NCBI GenBank assembly: GCA_009841015.1 | Contig: VXMQ01000027.1 | Location: 1 to 37,385 of the forward strand | Length of the DNA: 37,385 nucleotides | Reading direction: 5' to 3' | Origin: Candidatus Palauibacter denitrificans | GTDB taxonomy: Bacteria > Gemmatimonadota > Gemmatimonadetes > Palauibacterales > Palauibacteraceae | Shown: in pieces, positions 20,101 to 27,550 of the stretch | Layout of the letters: every line of letters starts with the position of its first letter | How positions within the stretch are numbered: the first letter of the stretch is position 1 | Notes under the pieces: generated by a model | What the model was told of the DNA's origin: nothing | Database searches by the model: none | Seen by the model: only the letters and a program-made list of their open reading frames with translations | Program-made: the position numbers and the translations under genes

Positions 20101-20414
20101 AACCGTCCATCCCCGATCTGAAGCCGGCGAACGTTCTGTCGCGCGATCTGGGCGTTAGAGCAGATATAGACGATGTCGATCTGATCTACCTCGTTCGGCC
20201 CCTCCCACAGGTGATCCAGTGCCTTCGCGATCAGCCCGCGCGCAACGAGGGTCTTCCCCAGGCCGACTTCGTCCGCCACCAGGAACCGGCGCGTCGAGTC
20301 GGGGGCCGTGTACAGCCGCTCGAAAGCGTACTCAACCGTGTCACGCTGGAAGCCCTTGAGGCGGCGCAGGACGGCCTCGGTGTCGGGCCTCTCGCCCATC
20401 CTCCGTTGGCTCAT
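17130..20414 (-). CDS. Large SF2 (SNF2-like) helicase of module 2
   Basis: 1094 residues. Motif I is LVADEVGLGKT at 45-55, preceded by a Q-like KGFQRDTVEYAF. Motif II reads DEFQRF at about residue 264, in place of DEAH. Motif III is LLLSATPYKMY at about 302. Motifs V and VI appear late, as STSVGQEGLDFHAY and LEQREGRVHRYKGH at about 920-965. The long region between the two RecA-like halves (residues 330-880) is mostly helical and specific to this family. The product should be a double-stranded DNA translocase or helicase. The ATG overlaps the stop of the upstream PLD gene by 4 bp (ATGA), so the two proteins are probably made in fixed ratio and act together. Helicase plus PLD-type nuclease is a recurring anti-phage design. 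Confidence 0.83.
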   Translation of the reverse strand: MSQRRMGERPDTEAVLRRLKGFQRDTVEYAFERLYTAPDSTRRFLVADEVGLGKTLVARGLIAKALDHLWEGPNEVDQIDIVYICSNAQIARQNVRRLQIGDGRFVRAARLTLLPREIHGLRANRVNYIALTPGTSFDLKSSMGIREERVLLYHMIQRVWPDFRAGPKNVFQGYVRKTSRFRWELTQFENWYDIDADLADAFADRLRESEGLQETYADLCQRFRRSRAHIPWEDRWRQIEFIGGLRSTLAEVCVDALEPDLVILDEFQRFKDLLVGEHATAQLAKQLFTYSDEASDVRLLLLSATPYKMYTLHHERAEDDHYRDFLRTVEFLDAEPKKSQHLHRLLEDYRQAMYRIESGTENLVRIKEQIEAHLRRVMSRTERLRASEDAEGMMRQIPSTGLELTADDVGDYLTLGEIGREVGQPRVLEYWKAAPYLLSFMDDYKLKTEVVASLDASPENGLEKLLTDGGRVSLPWEEVEAYAQLDPANARLRSLLAWMERGEAWKLLWLPPALPYYAESGPWKAARDQQFSKRLIFSTWAVVPKAVASVVSYDVERRLFQRFDDSIRNTPEERKKRRGLLRFAAAQRRGAGADHPDEKERLTGMPVLGLLYPSPTLVELGDPVAAPARESTLADAVARAQARLEPLLDRLTEPYLDGEREDESWYWAAPILLDLQRHRESTAEWFGRWDLPRIWNGAQEDDEEGSRWVDHVNEARKLVNAGVEAALGGSLDLGRPPDDLADALATRAVAGPATSALRALTRASGSGTASPLAARDAAGRIAWSFRTLFNIPEAMALIRGGRRDHEATPYWRQVVDYCAAGNLQAVLDEYIHTLRDLEGLFAGDDEEAWDKLAEAVTAALSLRTGAPRVDEIQPVDDSVRIQHRRLRNHFAMRFGAQESDDGKTGAREGQVRRAFNSPFWPFVLVSTSVGQEGLDFHAYCHAVMHWNLPSNPVDLEQREGRVHRYKGHAVRKNVATKHGDEVLASGSKDVWHALFEAARDQSTNGVGLVPYWLFPLDDGAYIERHVPALPLSRDASQLEALKRSLAVYRMVFGQPRQDDLMTFLLERCSRERLEEIEPSLRIDLSPRRRERPNI

Positions 20415-22324
20415 CTCTTACCAGCCCTCCGCGCCCGCCAGACCGGCTCCCATATCTCGCCGAGGCCGTCCGGGAGGAGTTCCTTCCCCTCCTCGGTCTT
20501 CTGTAGATCGGCGATCAGCCGTGCCGCCTCATCGATTCGGTTTGGGTTACGACTTAGGCTCTGGAGGAGCGCCTCCAGCAGGGCCGCCTCGCGCCAGCCG
20601 CCAAAGAACCCTTCGGCACCAGAACCGTCTTGGTTGGCCGCATCCACGAACGCCGACACATCGGCGCCCTCGTCCATCAGGATGAGCAGCAGAAGCCTCA
20701 GAACCCGACGGCGATCCTTGAGGAGCGAACGCAGCAGGCGTTCCTTCCGGTTCTCCGGAGCCCCAACCAACTCGGCGGTGGCCACGAACCGCTGCCGAAC
20801 GTTGTGCTGTCCTTCGCGCACGGAGACTTCGAACGCGAAGAACCCGGTCAGCGCCTCGAACGATATCCCATCGAAGGTCGCGATACGGTTGGTTGGGCTG
20901 TCCGGATCACGGTGCCGGTCGGAGGGGCCCTCGACTCCCTGAGCAGCGTCCGAGGAGAGCGTGGCCGGCCATACCGTCACCGTCACGTCGTTCGGGATCT
21001 CCGGGAGCTCGCCGGAAAGCGTGAGATCCCAGCGTTCTTCCGCGTCTGCGTCGCGGACCTTCGCCGTCAGGCAGGCTGTCCCGAGGACGCGAGCGAACCG
21101 CTCCGCCCGTCTTGCCAACTCCTTCTTGGGATCGTCCTCCTCGTCCCCATCGGCGGAAGGCGCATACTCCTGCAGCAGCGATCGAAGGGTTTCAAGCCAC
21201 GGATCGTCCTCGGAACCGAGCAGCGAAGCGATGCCGCAGTCCTTCTTCTTCCCCACGAGTTCGACCAGCACTTCCACGTTGAGTCCGAAGGCCGCGGTCG
21301 TTGCGTTCGCCGAGCCTGTGAAGAGGCGCGCTTCCCGGCCGTTTTCGAACAGGAACAGCTTGGCGTGGAGGCCTGCGAGTTCGACTTGATCGTCCGCCGC
21401 CGGCGGCCCGGATGGAGCATCCGTCCCTTCGTCTTCTTCCTCTGCCTCGCGGGAGTCGAGGTCGGCTCCCGGCGAGAGCACATAGCACGTCTCGGGGAGA
21501 GCCTCGCGCCCGGAAGTACGGACGACTTCCTGTAACGCCTCTGGCCTGGAGATCAGCGCGTCGAGGCCGTGCCCGCTCTTCATCTTCTGGACGACGGAGC
21601 CAACGAGATACGGAGATATAGCCAGGCTCCGAGAGGCGGCGGGAAACGGCCAGCCGCGCCTGCGCCAGAGCCCGAAGTGATGGATTCGGAAGTCGGTGAA
21701 CGGTCCGGGCGGCCGGAAATCCACACGTCGGATCTCGTAGGCCATCCGTTCGAGATCCTCGCGCAACTCGTCTCGGATCGGACGCCTGGCGAGTTCCGGG
21801 AGGGCCAGAAGCAGCTCCGCCAGAGGCTTGTTCTTCGTGTAGCCGAGTTGGCGGTCCTTGAGTTGTCCCTCGAGGGACAGGCAGGTGTCCCACGACCGGG
21901 CGAACGTCAGGTTGCGCGAGAGGCATAGCACGCGGTAGACGGCTGGCGCTTCATCCGCCTCGAAGGCAAGCACCCATAGCTTGGGGTGGAAGATCCCTTC
22001 GTCGTTGGGTGGCTGCACCTCGACGACGGACCCTTCGAGATAGGCCAGCAGCGTCTGTTCCGGTCTCGGCACCGCGATCGCCCCGGCCTGGCAGAAGAGC
22101 GTGACGTTCTCGGCATGCCGCCTCAGTGCTTCGAGCAGGGCAACCGGATCGGTCACCGGCGCGCCGTCCTCGTCGTGCGCGTCGAAGAACGTGAAGGCGA
22201 GAGGAGCCGTCAGGAGGGCGATCAGGTCCAGCGTGTAGCTGGTTCCCACGGCACGACGCAGGCGGTAGCCGGCCGGCGGACGCAGACTCTCCAGGAGCAG
22301 CGTCCGATCACGCGTCCCCAGCAT
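20411..22324 (-). CDS. Phospholipase D-fold protein (candidate nuclease) of module 2
   Basis: 637 residues with two half-sites of the PLD superfamily. The first is FHPKLWVLAF at about 112-121, followed by SRNLTFARSWD. The second is HAKLFLFENG at about 318, followed by TGSANATTAAFG. Both have the His and Lys of HxK and the downstream (S/G)xN, but the Asp of HxKxxxxD is not present; in the second site a Glu occupies it. An acidic, low-complexity stretch lies near residues 290-312, and the C-terminal 200 residues look alpha-helical. PLD-fold proteins in defence systems are usually nucleases (DrmC is one). The gene overlaps DUF6361 by 17 bp upstream and the helicase by 4 bp downstream, so the trio is a tightly coupled unit. 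Confidence 0.8.
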   Translation of the reverse strand: MLGTRDRTLLLESLRPPAGYRLRRAVGTSYTLDLIALLTAPLAFTFFDAHDEDGAPVTDPVALLEALRRHAENVTLFCQAGAIAVPRPEQTLLAYLEGSVVEVQPPNDEGIFHPKLWVLAFEADEAPAVYRVLCLSRNLTFARSWDTCLSLEGQLKDRQLGYTKNKPLAELLLALPELARRPIRDELREDLERMAYEIRRVDFRPPGPFTDFRIHHFGLWRRRGWPFPAASRSLAISPYLVGSVVQKMKSGHGLDALISRPEALQEVVRTSGREALPETCYVLSPGADLDSREAEEEDEGTDAPSGPPAADDQVELAGLHAKLFLFENGREARLFTGSANATTAAFGLNVEVLVELVGKKKDCGIASLLGSEDDPWLETLRSLLQEYAPSADGDEEDDPKKELARRAERFARVLGTACLTAKVRDADAEERWDLTLSGELPEIPNDVTVTVWPATLSSDAAQGVEGPSDRHRDPDSPTNRIATFDGISFEALTGFFAFEVSVREGQHNVRQRFVATAELVGAPENRKERLLRSLLKDRRRVLRLLLLILMDEGADVSAFVDAANQDGSGAEGFFGGWREAALLEALLQSLSRNPNRIDEAARLIADLQKTEEGKELLPDGLGEIWEPVWRARRAGKR

Positions 22325-23543
22325 CGCCCTCGCTCCGCTCCAGTCCGTCGATGATGTCTTTGAGGAGCACCTTGGTCGCCCCCCATCGGTACGCCATGCG
22401 CCCCGTGCCCGAGCGTCCTCCCCATAACTCCAAGCGACGGGGGTTGGTCAGCCGCGCGCGGCCGCGCTTGAGTTGGACCTCGCGCTCCCGCACCAGCACG
22501 CGGGCTGCGGAGCCTTGCGGGACCAGAGTATCAGGCCCAGCCCGCTTCAGGTTGTCGGTCCAGCGCGTCACGAACGACTGCGTCGGGTAGCCCAGCGAGC
22601 GGCCCTTTGCCCGCACGACGCTCCACACGCCGTCCAACCGCCAGTCCGCCAGGTCCGCCCCTAGGCCCTGCACCTCGGCCACCCAGTCCGCGAGTTCGGC
22701 CTGATACGTCTCGATACGTCCGTCATGCTGCTGCTTCTCCGAGAGCATGAGGTTGTAGAGAAGGGCCGCTCCCTGCATGCAGATCGCGAACAGCCTGGCG
22801 TCGTGAAGGTGTTCTCGCAGAGCCGGCGACACCTCGGCGAGATGGGAGAGTTGCCATGGCCGATCCGCCGCGAGGTCCGCTCGAACGGCTCGGCCCGCGA
22901 GCACGGCCAACAGGCTCTCGGGATGCCGGGCCTGGATCCGATCCCTCAGGTACTTGGCGTCCTGCGGGCGCAATGCCACGGAGACATCGTACGGAAATCC
23001 GGACGGCGGCTCCGGGACGTGGGGGTGCCAGTTCCCCGGCGCCGCGCCCCTCCCCTCCGGGTCTCGTGGCGTGTTCTTGAACTGAGCGCCGCGCCGGTAG
23101 AAGGCATCGAGCGACCGGAAATATGCCCACATGTGGCCCGAGAACGTGCGGATGCCCCAACTTCCAAGGCCGCCCCAATACACCTCGCTCGGCAGCCGCT
23201 TCAGGGCGTCGCCCGCCTGGGACCCGAAGACCCCCGCGGTATCGCCGCTCTTCAGCAGGCGACGGTTGAGGTTGACCTCCGCCTGCCGAGCTCGCGTTCG
23301 GACCTTGCTCGACGAGACCCGCAGGCGTTCCAGCCGAAGGAACGTCCACGGCAAGAGGAGGAAGTAGCACGCCCGAGTCTGGATCGTGCTGGTGCCAGGG
23401 AAGAAGAGATCCGAAAAGGCGTTGCGAATCCCCGCCAGCCCGAGCTCGTCAACCGTCCCGGTCTCCCGGAAGAGATCGATGACGTCCAGCGCACGACGCC
23501 GGTCGCGCTCAGAGTAGTCCAGCCAAGTCAAGGACGCTGTCAT
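22308..23543 (-). CDS. DUF6361 family protein
   Basis: The 411-residue product begins MTASLTWLDYSERDRRRA and continues DVIDLFRETGTVDELGLAGI and FFPGTSTIQTRACYFLLLPW. This is the N-terminal signature I associate with DUF6361. No catalytic motif is apparent. The protein is rich in Arg and Trp, with a probable nucleic-acid-facing surface. ATG at 23543; the AbiTii gene ends 39 bp upstream. The gene overlaps the PLD gene by 17 bp. In other genomes I recall DUF6361 beside a PLD protein and a helicase, so it is likely the third core subunit of module 2, perhaps a specificity or scaffold protein. That recollection is not a search result. Confidence 0.75.
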   Translation of the reverse strand: MTASLTWLDYSERDRRRALDVIDLFRETGTVDELGLAGIRNAFSDLFFPGTSTIQTRACYFLLLPWTFLRLERLRVSSSKVRTRARQAEVNLNRRLLKSGDTAGVFGSQAGDALKRLPSEVYWGGLGSWGIRTFSGHMWAYFRSLDAFYRRGAQFKNTPRDPEGRGAAPGNWHPHVPEPPSGFPYDVSVALRPQDAKYLRDRIQARHPESLLAVLAGRAVRADLAADRPWQLSHLAEVSPALREHLHDARLFAICMQGAALLYNLMLSEKQQHDGRIETYQAELADWVAEVQGLGADLADWRLDGVWSVVRAKGRSLGYPTQSFVTRWTDNLKRAGPDTLVPQGSAARVLVREREVQLKRGRARLTNPRRLELWGGRSGTGRMAYRWGATKVLLKDIIDGLERSEGDAGDA

Positions 23544-23582
23544 TCTGAAACGGCTGCCGAGCGTCTCTCAGTGCGGAATCGG

Positions 23583-24467
23583 TCACCATCCATAGTGCTT
23601 TCCCAACGCTTCGAGCAGTAGCTTGGGAGCTGTCTCGACCGCAATATCCCAGGTGCCTGAGGCCGCTTTGTTGATCATGCCTCCAAGCCAGGAAGCTACC
23701 CTTGGACCAAGCTCCTTCTCTGTGATCTCCGGCTCCGCTGCTAGCGCCTGTTTGAGTGAGAGTACATCGTCTTCATCAATTCCTTGATCCCGTAGGTATT
23801 GTAGAAGCGAAGGGAGATGTCCCCGACTCACCTGGGATAGCGCCTGGGATACGTTTTCGCCAACAGCGATTGCATTCTGACTACCATGGATGTGCGTATG
23901 GAAAACGTTGCGAACTGACGACCGGTCGAACGTTCCATCTTGCAACTCATTGTCAGTTATGGGTACATCTAAGACAAAATCCAGCAACCGGTTTCGGATG
24001 CTGTCAAGGATGCCGGCGATCGCATGTTTAGGTATCGGCTTATGTGCACCAGCTAACTCCATTCCTTCCACCGTTATGTGCTCGCGTGCCAAAATGACAG
24101 CCTCAATAGGCCACGGCACGAGAGGAGAGTCCATCGACAGGAGTTCTTCCAGCTCGCTTACGCTCTGCTGGAAAACCATACTCTCCGCAAAGGACTTGAG
24201 TGGTTCTGGGAGCATGGTTGTCGGCAGCGGTTGATTCGTCAGTTGACTTCCAAAGGGCCCATGAAATCTACCCACGTTCGCCGGCTGGAAGCGCCGATAC
24301 TCTGGAACAGTATCCGGGTCCGAATACCCAGCGAGCTCGGAACGAACCCACTGTTCTAGTTCGGGCAGGTCAATCTCGTGTGCGAGTATCCGCGCCTTGC
24401 GTAGCGTGTTCGAAAGACCGGCGGATTCGCTGACAAGATCATCGCGTATCTCGTGAAGTAGATTCAT
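23583..24467 (-). CDS. AbiTii-domain abortive infection protein
   Basis: 294 residues. The first 75 match the AbiTii domain: LLHEIRDDLVSES, then LSNTLRKARILAHEIDLPEL and WVRSELAGYSDPDTVPEYRRF. The C-terminal half, after about residue 165, is a separate region with VRNVFHTHIHGSQNAIAVG, which looks like the short glycine-rich strand seen in many antiphage sensor proteins. It ends with helices. AbiTii proteins were first linked to abortive infection, and their mechanism is not established. An AAGGA lies just 3 nt before the ATG. The gene looks clearly AT-richer than its neighbours on both sides, pointing to independent transfer. It may head the module 2 transcript, as the gap to DUF6361 is only 39 bp. 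Confidence 0.75.
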   Translation of the reverse strand: MNLLHEIRDDLVSESAGLSNTLRKARILAHEIDLPELEQWVRSELAGYSDPDTVPEYRRFQPANVGRFHGPFGSQLTNQPLPTTMLPEPLKSFAESMVFQQSVSELEELLSMDSPLVPWPIEAVILAREHITVEGMELAGAHKPIPKHAIAGILDSIRNRLLDFVLDVPITDNELQDGTFDRSSVRNVFHTHIHGSQNAIAVGENVSQALSQVSRGHLPSLLQYLRDQGIDEDDVLSLKQALAAEPEITEKELGPRVASWLGGMINKAASGTWDIAVETAPKLLLEALGKHYGW

Positions 24468-24746
24468 ATGTCCTTGATTCTAATCTGTAATGCTCGATGA
24501 TCGGTGTGCATGTCCTGGGGGGGATCGTTCAGAACGGTGGCCATCGGAGTGGGAACTCTGGGGGACGGAAGGAGGGCCGTCAAGAGACGGATGTGAGATC
24601 GAAGCAGACGGCGACTACGTATGGCTTCGCCATTCCACCTACGCCGCCGTCTACCGTCTTAGGAGCAGACATACCGGACACCTCCGAGGGAAGCGGGCCG
24701 GGCCCGCGATGGTGACGTATTCGAGCTCGCAACCGTCCGCTCGCCG

Positions 24747-26090
24747 CTAGACTGCGGTGGCGCGGCCCGTTTCCGTCACGCGCTCCCAGAATCTCAGGTG
24801 CGCCCGATGCCCGCGCCCCGTCACGTCCGGGCGGCCGACCGGTTGGTTGGCGACCGGGATGTGGTTCTCCAGCGTAGCTCGGATGTGGTCGCGGCTCACC
24901 ACGATCAGTCCGGATCGGTGGCGGGAGATCATGACGCAGAGGCGGCCGGTCTCGAGGTCGAACGATGAGGGCGCCGTGACGCCCGACAGCGGGTGGACGA
25001 CGATCATGAGTTTGCGCTCCAGGCCCTGCCACCGCTCGGGCGTGTCGGCGACCACGTCGTCCCGCAGCGCGGGGGGGAGTGCCTGGTGGATGGCGGTGTT
25101 CATCACGCGGTGTGTCGCGGCCAGTCCGATGTCGCGGGGACGGAGCGGCCGTTCCTCGCCGTTGTCGTCGGCCATGACGCGGGCACCCCGCTCGAGCACG
25201 CGCGCGGCGGTCTCGGCGGCCAGGACGGCGATCTCCTCGTCGAGTTCCAGCGGGGGGCCCTCGACCGGCGTCGGCGTCGTGACGGCCACCATGGATCCGG
25301 AGGCGAAGAGGTCGAGGGCGGGGTCCACGCGCGAGCGCCGGCCCTCGGCGGGCGGGACCTGGACGTAGCGCTCGCCCGGGCCTGCCCACGAGGCGAACTC
25401 GAAATCGTAGAACGGACGCACGAGTTCGACGGAGTCGTGGGGGAGCCGCCGGCACGCGGGCAGGTCGAGGGTCAGCCGCGGGGGGTGGGAATCGGCGAGG
25501 ATGACCTCCGGCGCCGGGTGATGCGGCGCGCGGGGCGAGGTCTCCCACCGCTGCGCGGGGATCGGAACGACGGGCGGGATCTGTCCCGGGTCGCCGATGA
25601 GCACGAAGCTCGGCGCCACCTTCGCGCACAGCATGAAGTCCGCCCACGCCATCTGCCACGCCTCGTCGACGAACAGGATGTCGAACGGGTCCTCGAGTCC
25701 CGTCAGCGTCCACTTCGCGACCGTGGCGACGACGACGCACGGCCGCCACGGGAGGGCCTTCCTGTTGCTCGTCCACGACACGGTGTCGCCGAGATGCGCG
25801 GGGCTGCGGCCGGACGCCCCGAACCGGACGACGTTCACGTGGGGGTAGTCGCGGCTCAGTCTGCGGCATATGTCGTCGGCCTGGCTGTTGGTCTGCGCGC
25901 CCACGGCGACGCGCAGCCGCTTCCCGCGCGCGTGCGCCACGCCGCGCAGGAGGAGGAACGTCTTCCCGGATCCGGGGGGCGCCCGGACCACGACGAGCCC
26001 CCGGGCGCCGTCGATGGCCTGGGCGAGACGCCTCTCGACGAGCGACGACTGCTCCTGGATCCGCGCTCGGCTCGGCGGTTCAGCCTTCAT
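24747..26090 (-). CDS. Superfamily 1 (Dna2/Upf1-like) helicase of module 3
   Basis: 447 residues, short for an SF1 helicase. Motif I is VRAPPGSGKTFLLL with the P-loop at 38-44. Motif Ia follows (VAVGAQTNSQADDIC). Motif II is LFVDEAWQMA with DEAW at 142-145, and motif III is LIGDPGQIPPVV from 165. Then come motif IV (LTLDLPACRRLP), motif V/VI candidates and a terminal VMISRHRSGLIVVSRD. The order fits Dna2- or Upf1-type helicases, but the accessory 1B and 2B insertions are missing or minimal. The ATG overlaps the upstream stop by 4 bp (ATGA). With the nuclease and the 487-residue protein it probably forms one enzyme complex on DNA. The stop is followed by a 279-bp gap before AbiTii in which I see no gene. 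Confidence 0.82.
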   Translation of the reverse strand: MKAEPPSRARIQEQSSLVERRLAQAIDGARGLVVVRAPPGSGKTFLLLRGVAHARGKRLRVAVGAQTNSQADDICRRLSRDYPHVNVVRFGASGRSPAHLGDTVSWTSNRKALPWRPCVVVATVAKWTLTGLEDPFDILFVDEAWQMAWADFMLCAKVAPSFVLIGDPGQIPPVVPIPAQRWETSPRAPHHPAPEVILADSHPPRLTLDLPACRRLPHDSVELVRPFYDFEFASWAGPGERYVQVPPAEGRRSRVDPALDLFASGSMVAVTTPTPVEGPPLELDEEIAVLAAETAARVLERGARVMADDNGEERPLRPRDIGLAATHRVMNTAIHQALPPALRDDVVADTPERWQGLERKLMIVVHPLSGVTAPSSFDLETGRLCVMISRHRSGLIVVSRDHIRATLENHIPVANQPVGRPDVTGRGHRAHLRFWERVTETGRATAV

Positions 26091-27550
26091 CGCCGTCCTT
26101 CATCGTCGTCCGGGCGCGCGTGCGTGAGCCAGCTGCCGGGCTCGTCGTCGGACCAGATGAGTTGGCTCTTGCGTTGGCTCAGCTGGTGGTTCGAACTCTC
26201 GACGAACCCGACCTCGCTGCCCACCGGCCAGGTCACGTGCCCGCTGACCTCGACCTCGAACGTGCGGCGGCCATCGGATCCGGTCCGTACGGCGAGGATC
26301 GTGCCCCGCCTCTCGGGGGAGCCGATGATGCTCACCCAGCTTCCCTCCCTGAGCCGGAGCGGCCCCGGGTTCTCGTCCCGGACGGTCCACGCCGTGCGCA
26401 TCCAGCGCCCCCTGCTGCGGTCCTCCACGTCGGCGATGGTCCCGCGGAAACCGTCGCCGCGCGCGATCGCCTCGTCCTGAAGCTCCTCGTCATCGTGCAG
26501 CAGCACGGCTTCGGCGAGTGAGGCCGAGGCCAGGTGCGCCATGTAGCGCGCTCCGGCCGCCGCCGCGTCCCGGTCCGTCTCCGGCGATGGCGTGAAGGGA
26601 GGGGGATCGGCGCCGGCGGCATGCCGCAGCTCGGGCTGGGTGTGCTCGTGCCACTGCTCTTCCAGCGCTGCGTCGATGAGCCGCCCCACGCCGCGGTTCG
26701 TGCGCCGTCCGTCCGCGCGCAGATGCGAGATGGCCTGGGCGGTGAGCCGGTATCGGCGCCGGAGTTCCTCTTCCAGGACGCGGGCGATCTCGGAGGCCCT
26801 CGCGCGCTCCCGTCTCGCGTCCCCCTCGTTCCGGGCGTCGTGCCAATCGTCGAGCGGCTTCTCGATCCGGCTTCGCTCGAGGACGGGATCCAGCGCGGTG
26901 GAGACCGCCAGCGCCTCGGCCTCGTGGGCCGCCGCGAAGCGCTCGCCGGGCGCGACGTCCGGGTCGAGCCACGTGAGGAGGAACCCCAGGTGTTCGAGCC
27001 TCGTGGACTGCGCGGGGAAGGTGTACGACGTGCGCAGCGCCTCCGTGGCCGTGACCACGTGCTGCTGCCCCGGCCTCTGCGCCTCCCGGAACAGCCAGCC
27101 CGCCGCCCGTCCCAGCGGGTTCAGCGTCGTCGCGCCCTCGGGTCTCCACTGCGTGAACGTGTAGGCATAGGCGAGGTGATGGAGCATGTCGGCGTGACTT
27201 CCGTTCGGGAGCCACACCTGCCGCAGCGGCCGAAGCTCCTCCGCCTCGGTGGGCGGAACGTCGACGAAGCCGGGCGTCCGCAGGTGCCGCAGGAGCGCGG
27301 GCGCGAACCGCGAACACATGTCGGCGACCAGGTCGCGGTTCCGGCCCTCCGGGACGGTGAGAAGCTCGGGCTCCGCGCCGGGGCGCCCGAAGGCGATCCC
27401 CCACGGCCGCGACTCTCCCCCCATGCGCACGAACGCGACGATCAGGAGGTCCTCGTCCGCCGCGACATGCAGTTGCCGGGTCGTGCCGCGCGGAAGCGGC
27501 CGCCCCTCCGCGTGCGCGACGAGCCGCCGGACGACGTCGCGCTCCCTCAC
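26087..27550 (-). CDS. 487-residue middle protein of module 3, unknown family, OB-like C-terminus
   Basis: The frame is open further upstream, but the GTG at 27550 is the likely start: it overlaps the nuclease stop as GTGA, and coding similarity to a soluble protein begins there (VRERDVVRRLVAH). I do not recognise the family. Residues 20-200 are mixed alpha/beta with LAYAYTFTQW and LGFLLTWLDPDV. The middle, 200-330, is helical and charged. The last 110 residues (GTIADVEDRSRGRW, LRLREGSWVSIIG, GTILAVRTGS and TFEVEVSGHV) look like beta strands of an OB-type or SH3-like barrel, such as those that accompany Upf1/Dna2 helicases. It ends with an acidic tail overlapping the helicase start by 4 bp. 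It could be the DNA- or partner-binding subunit linking nuclease and helicase. Confidence 0.72.
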   Translation of the reverse strand: MRERDVVRRLVAHAEGRPLPRGTTRQLHVAADEDLLIVAFVRMGGESRPWGIAFGRPGAEPELLTVPEGRNRDLVADMCSRFAPALLRHLRTPGFVDVPPTEAEELRPLRQVWLPNGSHADMLHHLAYAYTFTQWRPEGATTLNPLGRAAGWLFREAQRPGQQHVVTATEALRTSYTFPAQSTRLEHLGFLLTWLDPDVAPGERFAAAHEAEALAVSTALDPVLERSRIEKPLDDWHDARNEGDARRERARASEIARVLEEELRRRYRLTAQAISHLRADGRRTNRGVGRLIDAALEEQWHEHTQPELRHAAGADPPPFTPSPETDRDAAAAGARYMAHLASASLAEAVLLHDDEELQDEAIARGDGFRGTIADVEDRSRGRWMRTAWTVRDENPGPLRLREGSWVSIIGSPERRGTILAVRTGSDGRRTFEVEVSGHVTWPVGSEVGFVESSNHQLSQRKSQLIWSDDEPGSWLTHARPDDDEGRR

